In this document: positions 1 through 5,260 of the stretch, piece by piece | How the letters are laid out: every line of letters begins with the position of its first letter | Numbering within the stretch: position 1 is the stretch's first letter | Program-made: the position numbers and the translations under genes | The notes under the pieces: generated by a model | What the model saw: only the letters and a program-made list of their open reading frames with translations | What the model was told of the DNA's origin: nothing | Database searches by the model: none | Source: Chryseobacterium gleum | Lineage (GTDB): Bacteria > Bacteroidota > Bacteroidia > Flavobacteriales_D > Sanyastnellaceae | Direction: 5' to 3' | NCBI GenBank assembly: GCA_945897395.1 | Contig: CAMDFE010000130.1 | Coordinates: 1-5,260, forward strand | DNA: 5,260 bases

Positions 1-1
1 T

Positions 2-478
2 CGTTCAGTAGACGGTGCGGCGGAGGCACAAGCTTCAACCGGATCAGCAAGCTATTTGTCATTCAGTGAAGATTTAGAGCCCTTCCTTTCTTCGAAGGGA
101 CAGTTTTGTTACCGCATTCGCGCATATTCGGAACCCATTAGCTATTTCCTGAATGAGACATTTACATCGTATAGCAACAAAAAATGCTTGGATCAAGAAC
201 CTCTGATTTGGATTCCGAATGCCATGATGATTCATGGAGAAAATGATTTGTTTTACCCGGTCATTTCCTTCGCAGACACCACTGCATACACTATGAATAT
301 TTTTAGTCGCTGGGGTGATTACGTTTTTGAAACAAACCAACTTTCTGAAAAGTGGGATGGCAAAATGAATGGTGGTGACTATGTTCATGAGAACGCTTAT
401 GTTTATTACATTACCGTGAAAGACGGACGTGGAGTATTGCACGAAAGAAGAGGGTTGATAACAGTTCTAAAAAACTAA
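2..478 (+). CDS. 3' end of a secreted/surface protein with a T9SS type B (gliding motility-associated, CHU_C) C-terminal domain; 5' partial
   Basis: The frame is open from the window edge to TAA at 476-478, giving 158 visible residues; the true start lies upstream. A TTG at nt 56 sits inside the open frame and is not a believable start. The last ~90 residues (about nt 203-475) match the CHU_C / type B sorting domain. Visible landmarks are IPNA near its start, END-F, Y-MNIFSRWGD-VFET, W-DGK-NG, AYVYYITVKDGRG, and a terminal G-ITVLKN strand. The part before it (FCYRIRAYSEP, then SYSNKKCLDQEPL) resembles the last Ig/fibronectin-like repeat that usually precedes this domain. Known of the family: the domain directs export through the type IX secretion system and surface attachment or release. 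The passenger function cannot be told because the N-terminal part is missing. The segment after IPNA is shorter than the usual form and lacks its Asp-rich NGDG stretch. Confidence 0.88.
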   Translation, partial: RSVDGAAEAQASTGSASYLSFSEDLEPFLSSKGQFCYRIRAYSEPISYFLNETFTSYSNKKCLDQEPLIWIPNAMMIHGENDLFYPVISFADTTAYTMNIFSRWGDYVFETNQLSEKWDGKMNGGDYVHENAYVYYITVKDGRGVLHERRGLITVLKN

Positions 479-487
479 TCGCATCCA

Positions 488-1198
488 ATGAACTGCATTG
501 TTTTAGATCAAGGAAATACTTCGGTAAAATGGGGTTTATTCCAACAAGGAAATTTGCTCGAGTCGGGGCGAATTCTTGACCAAGGCATCGATGTCGAACT
601 TCAGGAATTGCATTCAAAACATGCCATAACATTTTACTACTCTTCAGTGAGAAGCGAATCGGAACAAAGTGATTTTTTAGATCGGTTTTCTTTCTGTAGA
701 AAAGTACCTTCTGACCACTTTCCTTCGTACAGCTACGCCTCTGGTGTTGCAGGAAAAGACCGATTGGCGAATGTTGCAGGTGCCTCGAGACTTTTTGAAG
801 GCGCTGAATATCTTATCGTTGATTTCGGAACTTGCATCACCTACTCCATTGGCAAAACGAACGAATTAATTTCAGGTGTTATTTCCTTGGGCACACAATC
901 GCGCTTACGTGCTATGCATGAATTCACCGGTCAGTTGCCGCTTTTAGACTTTATAGAATCTTCCGAAATTTTTCAAAACTCTACGAACGGCGCCATGCTC
1001 AGCAGCGTTAATTTTGGAATTGCAGCGGAATTGAAGGGATATATTGAAGAAGCACTGGAGCAGTACCCTCAACTACAAGTGATCTTTACGGGTGCAGATT
1101 CGGTGCATTTTGCGAAACAGCTTAATTACCGCATCTTTGTAGAATTGAATTTAACTTTAATTGGACTGTATGCCATCTTGTGTGCGAATGAATCTTAA
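488..1198 (+). CDS. coaX: Type III pantothenate kinase (CoaX)
   Basis: Predicted to phosphorylate pantothenate to 4'-phosphopantothenate with ATP, the first step of coenzyme A synthesis in the cytoplasm. At 236 aa it is near the lower end of the family range. Family landmarks in order: the N-terminal phosphate-binding motif DxGNTxxK (D7, G9-N10-T11, K14); GKDR at 89-92, where D91 corresponds to the conserved Asp proposed as catalytic base; DFGT at 112-115; a pantothenate-pocket region around SGVISLG at 129-135 followed by HEFTGQLP (144-151); and TGAD at 201-204. This is the ASKHA fold of the type III enzymes, unrelated to CoaA. Several family positions are non-consensus: S120 where TxD is usual, S129 and L134 where GG and PG are usual, and A203 in place of the second Gly of TGG. 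The ATG lies 9 nt after the previous stop, with no clear Shine-Dalgarno. The 3' end overlaps the next gene by 11 nt. Confidence 0.9.
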   Translation: MNCIVLDQGNTSVKWGLFQQGNLLESGRILDQGIDVELQELHSKHAITFYYSSVRSESEQSDFLDRFSFCRKVPSDHFPSYSYASGVAGKDRLANVAGASRLFEGAEYLIVDFGTCITYSIGKTNELISGVISLGTQSRLRAMHEFTGQLPLLDFIESSEIFQNSTNGAMLSSVNFGIAAELKGYIEEALEQYPQLQVIFTGADSVHFAKQLNYRIFVELNLTLIGLYAILCANES

Positions 1199-2549
1199 AT
1201 ACGTTTTTCTTGTTTTAATCTCGGCATTGGGCATGCGTGCACAAGCTCAAATTTCAGTTAATTCACCTTACTCACGTTTTGGAATTGGATTGACAGACAT
1301 TGGATTTAATGCGCGATACTCTTCAATGGGTAACGCTTCTATTGCTTTGCCTGATTTGTCAGGAGTGAATTTATCGAATCCCGCTTCGTTTGCATTGTTT
1401 ACTGAAACGACCTTTCAAGGAAGTGTTTTTGCCAAGAGTTCACAACTGCTTTCGTCTAACGCCGAAACCAATTACCTAGGCGGACAAGTTGGAGAAATTG
1501 CATTTGGATTTAAGCGCACAGGAAGCAAATGGGGTTTCGCTATGGGTATTTCCCCAGAGAGCATTGTTGGTTATCAGTTTTCGAATACTTCGGCCGTTAA
1601 CGACAGCTTAAACGCCAATTACAGCTATACAGGTGAGGGCGGTATAAATAAAGTTCAAATGGGGTTTGCACGAACATTCATCTTATTTTCAGATAGCACT
1701 CACTCACGTATTCATACGCTTTCATTAGGAAGCAATATGAATTTCCGTTTTGGCTCCATTCTTCAAGTGGATCGCATTGTTTTCGACAACACTTCAATTT
1801 ACAACAGCAAGATTACCAATCGCAAGTCTTTTTCAGATGCGAATATCACCTTTGGTGCGCATTACTCTTTCCCTATTCACCAAAGAAGATCAGCAGGAAA
1901 AGTTAGTCGATCAACTTGGTTTCATTTAGCAGGAACCTATGAATTGGAAAACAACGTAAACCCGAAGGTTCAAGACATTCGTCAGTCTACGCGCTCTGTT
2001 TCCGGTGTTGAATTGGCCGTGCTTACTGTATTGGACACTACCTACACGAACCGCTCATTTGTCATTCCCCAACGCATTCAATTCGGTGCTGCAATTACAC
2101 ACGAATTTAAAAAAGCAGGGACCCTTTCTTTAAGCGCATCTTATCGCCAACAAGACTGGAAATCGGTTGAAAATTTCAATTCGTTGATTCATGTTTCCAA
2201 TCAAAGTTTTCATAACTCAAAAAATGTAGGACTCGGATTGGAATATATTCCTAACGCCAACGGCGGAGAAAATAATTATTTCGGAGCATGTACCTATCGC
2301 TTGGGAATTAAGAGTGCTGCGACTTCTGTTGGTTTGAATGGGAATATTATTATTCTAGAGGCCTATACGTGCGGACTACAAATGCCGATGCGCTCTTCGA
2401 AAACGACCAGCAGTCTTTGTCTTTCAGCTGAGTTCGGAACTTATGGCAATGCGACTGAAACCTCAACGAAAGAGAACTACGCGTCATTCCTAATTGGATT
2501 TAAACTTCATCCGTTCGAGCGATGGTTCGTGCAGAGAAAGTATGATTAA
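1188..2549 (+). CDS. Outer-membrane beta-barrel protein (FadL/PorV-like appearance), function unknown
   Basis: A 453-aa protein. The start at 1188 is preferred over an in-frame ATG at 1161 because it gives a clean signal peptide (K4, a hydrophobic core at residues 5-16, then RAQAQ), with likely cleavage after A20. An upstream start would add nine residues including two Cys and deepen the overlap with coaX. The mature start carries SPYSRFGIG (26-34), SSMGNASIAL (45-54) and NLSNPASF (61-68), a pattern I associate with Bacteroidota FadL/PorV-type barrels. The rest is alternating amphipathic strands rich in Gly, Ser, Asn and aromatics (for example EIAFGFKR, KWGFAMGISPES, RIQFGAAITHEFKK, GTLSLSASYRQQDW). 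It ends in a strand (YASFLIGFKL) plus a short basic/aromatic tail, FERWFVQRKYD. Substrate or partner cannot be assigned. Its overlaps with coaX (11 nt) and lptC (8 nt) suggest co-expression with envelope assembly genes. Confidence is high for an outer-membrane barrel and low for a specific role. Confidence 0.8.
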   Translation: MNLKYVFLVLISALGMRAQAQISVNSPYSRFGIGLTDIGFNARYSSMGNASIALPDLSGVNLSNPASFALFTETTFQGSVFAKSSQLLSSNAETNYLGGQVGEIAFGFKRTGSKWGFAMGISPESIVGYQFSNTSAVNDSLNANYSYTGEGGINKVQMGFARTFILFSDSTHSRIHTLSLGSNMNFRFGSILQVDRIVFDNTSIYNSKITNRKSFSDANITFGAHYSFPIHQRRSAGKVSRSTWFHLAGTYELENNVNPKVQDIRQSTRSVSGVELAVLTVLDTTYTNRSFVIPQRIQFGAAITHEFKKAGTLSLSASYRQQDWKSVENFNSLIHVSNQSFHNSKNVGLGLEYIPNANGGENNYFGACTYRLGIKSAATSVGLNGNIIILEAYTCGLQMPMRSSKTTSSLCLSAEFGTYGNATETSTKENYASFLIGFKLHPFERWFVQRKYD

Positions 2550-3093
2550 CCCCAGACTGAAAATATTAGCCGCCAGTGCGGTCGTGTTCCTTTTGGCTGG
2601 ATGTCAGAATGAAATTTCAGAAATAAAAGCTATTACTGATCCTAAACTTGTTCCAGCTCAGAGCACCTTCAATTCTACATTTAGTTACTCCATTGACGGT
2701 GTCGTTCGCACCAAGATCTATGCGGTGCAATTGGATCAATACGTTAGCGACAGTTCGTATTTAATTGCGCCGAAAACATTTCACATTGAGTTCTTCGATT
2801 CGCTTGGACAATACACAGGAAACATGGACGGTAACGAGGCTATTTTCTCACAGAAAAGCAATACGTTGTGGACGAAAGGCAATTTAGTTTTAGCCAATTG
2901 GAAGAAGGAAAAACTTGAAACCAATTCACTTGTTTTTTATCTCGACTCGGATTTAGTTTACACACCTGATTTTGTAAAAATAACTTCCGAAAACAGTGTG
3001 CTCGAAGGAAAGGGGCTCCGAAGCAACGGATCTTTTTCCAATTACGAAATCAATCAGACTTCAGGTAATTTCAATACAGAAAACAATGAATAA
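2542..3093 (+). CDS. lptC: LPS export ABC transporter periplasmic protein LptC, predicted lipoprotein
   Basis: A 183-aa protein assigned to LptC, the component that passes lipopolysaccharide from the LptBFG transporter in the inner membrane to the periplasmic LptA bridge. The start at 2542 is preferred over an in-frame ATG at 2494: it places R5/K7, a hydrophobic run (8-19) and a lipobox LLAGC (C21) at a normal distance. The body shows the repeated short-strand pattern of the LptC/OstA jellyroll: MDGNEAIFSQKSNTLWTKGN (95-114), NWKKEKLETNSLVFY (119-133), then YTPDFVKIT (140-148), VLEGKGLRS (153-161) and NYEI (168-171). This matches the family sequence of unphosphorylated-strand repeats ending in a GxGxxxxxxxxxYxI-like motif. 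E. coli LptC is held by an uncleaved helix, so lipid anchoring is a difference inferred from the lipobox. The Asn/Asp-Glu residues after Cys do not form an obvious surface-export signal, in keeping with a periplasmic protein. It overlaps both neighbours by 8 nt; an A/G-rich stretch (GAGAAAG) lies just before the ATG. Confidence 0.86.
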   Translation: MINPRLKILAASAVVFLLAGCQNEISEIKAITDPKLVPAQSTFNSTFSYSIDGVVRTKIYAVQLDQYVSDSSYLIAPKTFHIEFFDSLGQYTGNMDGNEAIFSQKSNTLWTKGNLVLANWKKEKLETNSLVFYLDSDLVYTPDFVKITSENSVLEGKGLRSNGSFSNYEINQTSGNFNTENNE

Positions 3094-3280
3094 TCTAAAT
3101 AAAATCGTGCTTATCGCTTGGGCGATTGTGGTTGTGGCTTCACTCGGCTATGCGGTGTATATGATATCTATGGATGGATGGGACAAAGGCGCAAATAATT
3201 TATTTATCCCCGGAATCGCATTGATGTGGTTCCTCTTCCGATTAGGAATGTATCGCAGAATGATCAAGAACAATGGGTAA
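3086..3280 (+). CDS. Small 64-aa protein with two predicted transmembrane helices, unknown function
   Basis: I do not recognise a named family. The start at 3086 is chosen because it overlaps the lptC stop by 8 nt, as at neighbouring junctions, and gives a well-formed membrane protein; an in-frame ATG at 2996 would add 30 polar residues wholly inside lptC. The first helix spans about residues 7-28 (IVLIAWAIVVVASLGYAVYMI), a short polar turn follows (DGWDKGANN, 30-38), and the second helix runs about 39-54 (LFIPGIALMWFLFRLG). The tail is strongly basic (R52, R57, R58, K61). By the positive-inside rule both ends should face the cytoplasm, with the turn in the periplasm. It sits between lptC and a CNNM/CorC gene and overlaps the latter by 8 nt, so it is very probably translated with them. 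It could be an accessory subunit of either system or an independent membrane protein; nothing in the sequence decides this. Confidence 0.72.
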   Translation: MNNLNKIVLIAWAIVVVASLGYAVYMISMDGWDKGANNLFIPGIALMWFLFRLGMYRRMIKNNG

Positions 3281-4577
3281 TATAGAAGTTTCTCAAATAT
3301 TAATTATTCTCGGAACACTGCTCGGTTGTGCCTTTTATTCTGGTGTTGAAATTGCCTTCCTCACTTCCAACAAACTAAAAATTGAGTTAGACAAAAAGCA
3401 AGGCGTATTCGGAGCCTCTATTCTCTCTTCGCTTGTTGGAAAACCAAAAATTTTCCTTGCGATGCTTTTGGTTGGAAATAATATTTCACTCGTTATTTAT
3501 GGAATTGTCTTCGGTGATATTCTCACCTCCATTATTGAATCGAATTTCCCTCTTCTGCACGAAGTAATTGGAGCCTATGGTGTGCTGATTCTTCAAACGA
3601 TAATTTCTACCTTAGTTGTCCTCATATTTGGCGAGTTCATTCCTAAGGCCTTGCTTTCCTCGCAACCCAACAAGTGGTTGTTGCGTCTTTCGCCCCTCAT
3701 TGCTATCTGGTATGCCGTCTTGTTTGTGTTCGCCTACAGCGTAACGAAAGCAAGCGAATGGATTATCTCCGTTCTTTTCCGGAACTCTCCGAAAGAACAA
3801 GACATTGTTTTCGGAAGAACCGATTTGAATCATTATCTCGAAGGTTTCACCGGTGCTAATTCCCAACAGAAAGAATTGGATTTAGAAATTCAATTCTTTC
3901 AAAATGCGTTAGATTTTTCTTTGTTGAAAGCGCGCGACTGCATGCTTCCACGCAATGAAATCGTTGCCATTGATATTGATGAAAGCATTGCGAAAGCAAA
4001 AGACCTTTTCATTGAAACCAAACTTTCGAAGATTATCGTTTATCGCGAAAACATTGATCAGTTAATTGGTTATGTTCACTTCAGTGACTTCTTCAAGAAC
4101 CCGAAGGAAATCAAAGAAATTCTTCGTCCAATTGCCATTGTCCCTGAACCAATGGCCGCCAATGAAATTTTAAAGATTTTCCGCAGTCAGAAGAAAAGTG
4201 TAGCCGCCGTTGTTGACGAATTTGGAGGGACTAGCGGATTAATCACCTTCGAAGATATTATTGAAGAAATTTTCGGAGAGATTGAAGACGAGCACGACAC
4301 CATTGACAATGTAGAGCGTGAGGTGAAAAAAGGATGGTACGAATTCTCTGGAAGACTTGATGTTCACTACATCAATGAAAAATACAAGTTGGAACTCCCT
4401 GAAAATGAAGAGCAATACGATACGCTTGGTGGGCTCATTTTAAACTTCCACCAGGACTTTCCCGAAGTGAATCAGGAGTTCATAATGGATCGCTATCGGT
4501 TCACCATTCTTGCAGTAAACGAGCGCCAAATTAAGCTTGTCCAACTTCAAAACATTGAAGAATTAACAAATAGCTAG
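3273..4577 (+). CDS. CNNM/CorC-family membrane protein (DUF21, CBS pair, CorC domain); 'hemolysin family' annotation, probable Mg2+/Co2+ transporter
   Basis: A 434-aa protein with the complete family architecture. Residues 1-~175 form the DUF21/CNNM membrane domain: a first helix (8-20), the conserved FYSGVEIAF (21-29), LLVGNN (65-70), a helix near 103-119, and GEFIPK (120-125) followed by another hydrophobic stretch (140-157). Residues ~215-340 hold two CBS modules: RDCMLPRNEIVAID (221-234) opens the first, and VVDEFGGTSGLITFEDIIEE (313-332) with an acidic FGEIEDEHD tail (334-342) closes the second. Residues ~350-428 are the CorC_HlyC domain, with DTLGGLIL (383-390). Known of the family: CNNM/CorC proteins are linked to Mg2+ (and Co2+) efflux and their CBS pair binds adenine nucleotides. 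The 'hemolysin' label is historical. Gliding protein GldE shares this architecture, but no gldD or other gld gene is adjacent, so I do not call gldE. The start ATG overlaps the preceding stop by 8 nt. Confidence 0.9.
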   Translation: MGNIEVSQILIILGTLLGCAFYSGVEIAFLTSNKLKIELDKKQGVFGASILSSLVGKPKIFLAMLLVGNNISLVIYGIVFGDILTSIIESNFPLLHEVIGAYGVLILQTIISTLVVLIFGEFIPKALLSSQPNKWLLRLSPLIAIWYAVLFVFAYSVTKASEWIISVLFRNSPKEQDIVFGRTDLNHYLEGFTGANSQQKELDLEIQFFQNALDFSLLKARDCMLPRNEIVAIDIDESIAKAKDLFIETKLSKIIVYRENIDQLIGYVHFSDFFKNPKEIKEILRPIAIVPEPMAANEILKIFRSQKKSVAAVVDEFGGTSGLITFEDIIEEIFGEIEDEHDTIDNVEREVKKGWYEFSGRLDVHYINEKYKLELPENEEQYDTLGGLILNFHQDFPEVNQEFIMDRYRFTILAVNERQIKLVQLQNIEELTNS

Positions 4578-4651
4578 TTCGTTAAAAAAAAACAAGGAAT
4601 TTCCGATCAAATTTCCGATATTCGCAATCCTAAATTTTACAGTCCATCACT
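4578..4651 (+). other. 74-bp intergenic spacer, the only real gap between genes in the window
   Basis: The spacer separates the overlapping gene run from the ppiD-like gene and is AT-rich. It contains an A9 tract (4584-4592), a perfect 10-bp direct repeat (listed separately), and TAAATTTT at 4631-4638, which differs at one position from the Bacteroidota -7 consensus TAnnTTTG. I see no matching -33 TTTG at the usual distance, and the leader would be only a few bases, so I do not call a promoter. A weak hairpin is possible (4596-4602 with 4609-4616, one bulged base), but it is followed by no T tract on the + strand, so no terminator is called. The spacer may hold an independent promoter for the downstream gene, or that gene may be read through from the operon. 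Confidence 0.5.
4598..4619. repeat. Perfect 10-bp direct repeat AATTTCCGAT x2, 12-bp period
   Basis: AATTTCCGAT occurs at 4598-4607 and again at 4610-4619, separated by 2 bp. Bases on either side do not match. The first copy begins inside a short odd palindrome, GGAATTTCC (4596-4604). The repeat lies 33-54 bp upstream of the ppiD-like start codon, where a paired regulator site could sit near a promoter, but a chance repeat in AT-rich spacer DNA is also possible. The repeat itself is certain; any role is inference. Confidence 0.6.
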
Positions 4652-5260
4652 ATGGCAATGATTTCAACCCTTCGTAAACAAGGATGGCTAGTACTAGCCC
4701 TAGTCGGCATTGGTATTGTCGGCTTCCTAATCCCGTATGACGCTGTAATGGCAATGTTCGGTGGCGCTTCAGACAAAGTTGGTGTTATTAATGGCGAAAC
4801 CGTTAAGCAAGACCAATGGAGAAGTATGCTTCAGGAGCAATCTGAATTGTTCAGCTATAACAACAGCCAAACCCACGGTTTGGAAAACGATGTATGGAAC
4901 AATTTAATTGAAACAACTCTCCTTCAACCTGAGTACCAAAGTCTTGGATTAATGGTTACTGACGAAGAGTTAGACGAAATTCTTTTCGGTAAATACTTGA
5001 GTTCTTACGTTAAGAGCACCTTTTACCAAGGTCAAGACTCCTTGCCTTTCAAAGAGCAAATGCGCGAGAGCTTCAAGAAAATGGAAACGGAGAAGCCAAA
5101 TCTTTTCACTGGATACAGAAGATTAGTTATCGAAAAGCGTTTGAAAGAAAAGTACGACGCATTGGTAAGTGCAGGATCTTACGTAAACTCGTTAGATGCT
5201 AAGAGTTTGTTCCAACAGTCGAACAACAAAGCTTATAACGTTTATTTTGTTAAGCCTTAC
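4652..5260 (+). CDS. PpiD/SurA-type periplasmic peptidyl-prolyl isomerase, N-terminal part; 3' partial
   Basis: An open frame of 203 codons runs from ATG at 4652 to the window edge without a stop. The N-terminus MAMISTLRKQGWL (1-13) followed by a hydrophobic helix (about 12-28, VLALVGIGIVGFLIP) is a cytoplasm-in signal anchor like that of Bacteroidota PpiD homologues. The SurA_N-type chaperone region follows: DKVGVINGETV (41-51), then helical sequence including VWNNLIETTLLQPEYQSLGL (81-100) and MVTDEELDEILFG (101-113), the usual layout where the strand 'VNGE' motif is followed by a Q/E-rich helix and 'G(L/M)xVTDEE'. The parvulin (rotamase) domain, expected further downstream, is outside the window, so isomerase activity cannot be checked. 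The expected role is an inner-membrane-anchored chaperone that helps fold exported and outer-membrane proteins. A second ATG at 4658 is possible, but the MA-(M/I)I-start fits homologues better. No Shine-Dalgarno is visible. Confidence 0.87.
   Translation, partial: MAMISTLRKQGWLVLALVGIGIVGFLIPYDAVMAMFGGASDKVGVINGETVKQDQWRSMLQEQSELFSYNNSQTHGLENDVWNNLIETTLLQPEYQSLGLMVTDEELDEILFGKYLSSYVKSTFYQGQDSLPFKEQMRESFKKMETEKPNLFTGYRRLVIEKRLKEKYDALVSAGSYVNSLDAKSLFQQSNNKAYNVYFVKPY

Noticed and set aside
56..58. TTG as the start of the first gene
   Set aside because: The same frame is open to the window edge and the upstream residues continue the repeat-like region, so the gene is truncated by the window.
74..442. 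122-aa open frame on the minus strand
   Set aside because: It lies opposite a clear CHU_C domain, and its translation shows no domain, signal or membrane pattern. It is a shadow of the + strand gene.
411..632. 73-aa open frame on the minus strand across the first gene/coaX junction
   Set aside because: It is antisense to two well-supported genes and has no recognisable motif.
1161..1187. Earlier in-frame ATG for the outer-membrane protein
   Set aside because: It would add nine residues before the signal peptide and deepen the overlap with coaX; the ATG at 1188 gives a normal signal sequence.
2494..2541. Earlier in-frame ATG for LptC
   Set aside because: It would place 16 extra, partly acidic residues before the lipoprotein signal; the 2542 ATG fits the lipobox distance and the 8-nt overlap pattern.
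2996..3085. Earlier in-frame ATG for the small membrane protein
   Set aside because: The added 30 residues are polar and overlap lptC coding sequence; the start at 3086 matches the junction pattern and gives a compact two-helix protein.
3612..3866. 84-aa minus-strand and 61-aa plus-strand (3674-3859) open frames inside the CNNM gene
   Set aside because: Both lie wholly within the membrane-to-CBS linker region of a clearly coding frame, and their translations look random.
3273..4577. Assignment of the CNNM/CorC protein as GldE
   Set aside because: GldE shares the architecture, but no gldD or other gliding gene is adjacent, and the lptC/ppiD neighbourhood fits the general CorC paralogue.
4596..4616. 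Possible hairpin/terminator after the CNNM gene
   Set aside because: The stem is short, AT-rich and bulged, and no T tract follows on the + strand; the A9 tract precedes it.
4631..4638. TAAATTTT as a -7 promoter element
   Set aside because: It has one mismatch to TAnnTTTG, no -33 element at the usual spacing, and would leave an unusually short leader; kept only as a possibility.
1..5260. Mobile element, CRISPR array, tRNA/rRNA, toxin-antitoxin or defence system
   Set aside because: No inverted terminal repeats, transposase or integrase motifs, regularly spaced repeats, cloverleaf sequence or defence-type domains were seen; almost all of the sequence is accounted for by the listed genes.

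Overview
The window looks like chromosomal DNA of a member of the Bacteroidota, most likely Flavobacteriales-like. Four signs point there: moderate-to-low GC with AT-rich codon choice; a gene ending in the gliding-motility-type (CHU_C, type B) C-terminal domain used by the type IX secretion system; weak or absent Shine-Dalgarno sequences, with A-rich stretches before several starts; and a gene order (coaX, outer-membrane protein, lptC, CNNM/CorC protein, PpiD/SurA-like isomerase) that I recall from Flavobacteriia. The genus cannot be fixed from the sequence. All genes lie on the + strand and coding density is very high.

Layout: (1) nt 2-478, the 3' end of a large secreted or surface protein with a T9SS type B sorting domain. 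(2) nt 488-1198, coaX, type III pantothenate kinase, the first step of coenzyme A synthesis. (3) nt 1188-2549, a 453-aa outer-membrane beta-barrel protein with a signal peptide. (4) nt 2542-3093, LptC, predicted here as a lipoprotein of the lipopolysaccharide export machine. (5) nt 3086-3280, an unassigned 64-aa protein with two membrane helices. (6) nt 3273-4577, a CNNM/CorC (DUF21-CBS-CorC) membrane protein. (7) After a 74-bp spacer, the only real intergenic gap in the window, nt 4652-5260 hold the 5' part of a PpiD/SurA-type periplasmic folding factor that runs off the window.

Genes 2 to 6 form a tight run in which every junction overlaps: 11 nt at coaX/OMP, then three overlaps of exactly 8 nt in which the start ATG lies just before the upstream TAA. 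This suggests one transcript with translational coupling. Apart from coaX, the visible products act in the envelope: outer-membrane barrel, LPS transport, small inner-membrane protein, ion transport, and periplasmic folding of outer-membrane proteins.

I found no mobile element, CRISPR array, RNA gene, defence system or clearly novel system; this is mostly a housekeeping region. The items most worth a second look are the small two-helix protein, the non-consensus residues in the CoaX motifs, the overlap chain, and a perfect 10-bp tandem repeat just upstream of the ppiD-like gene.
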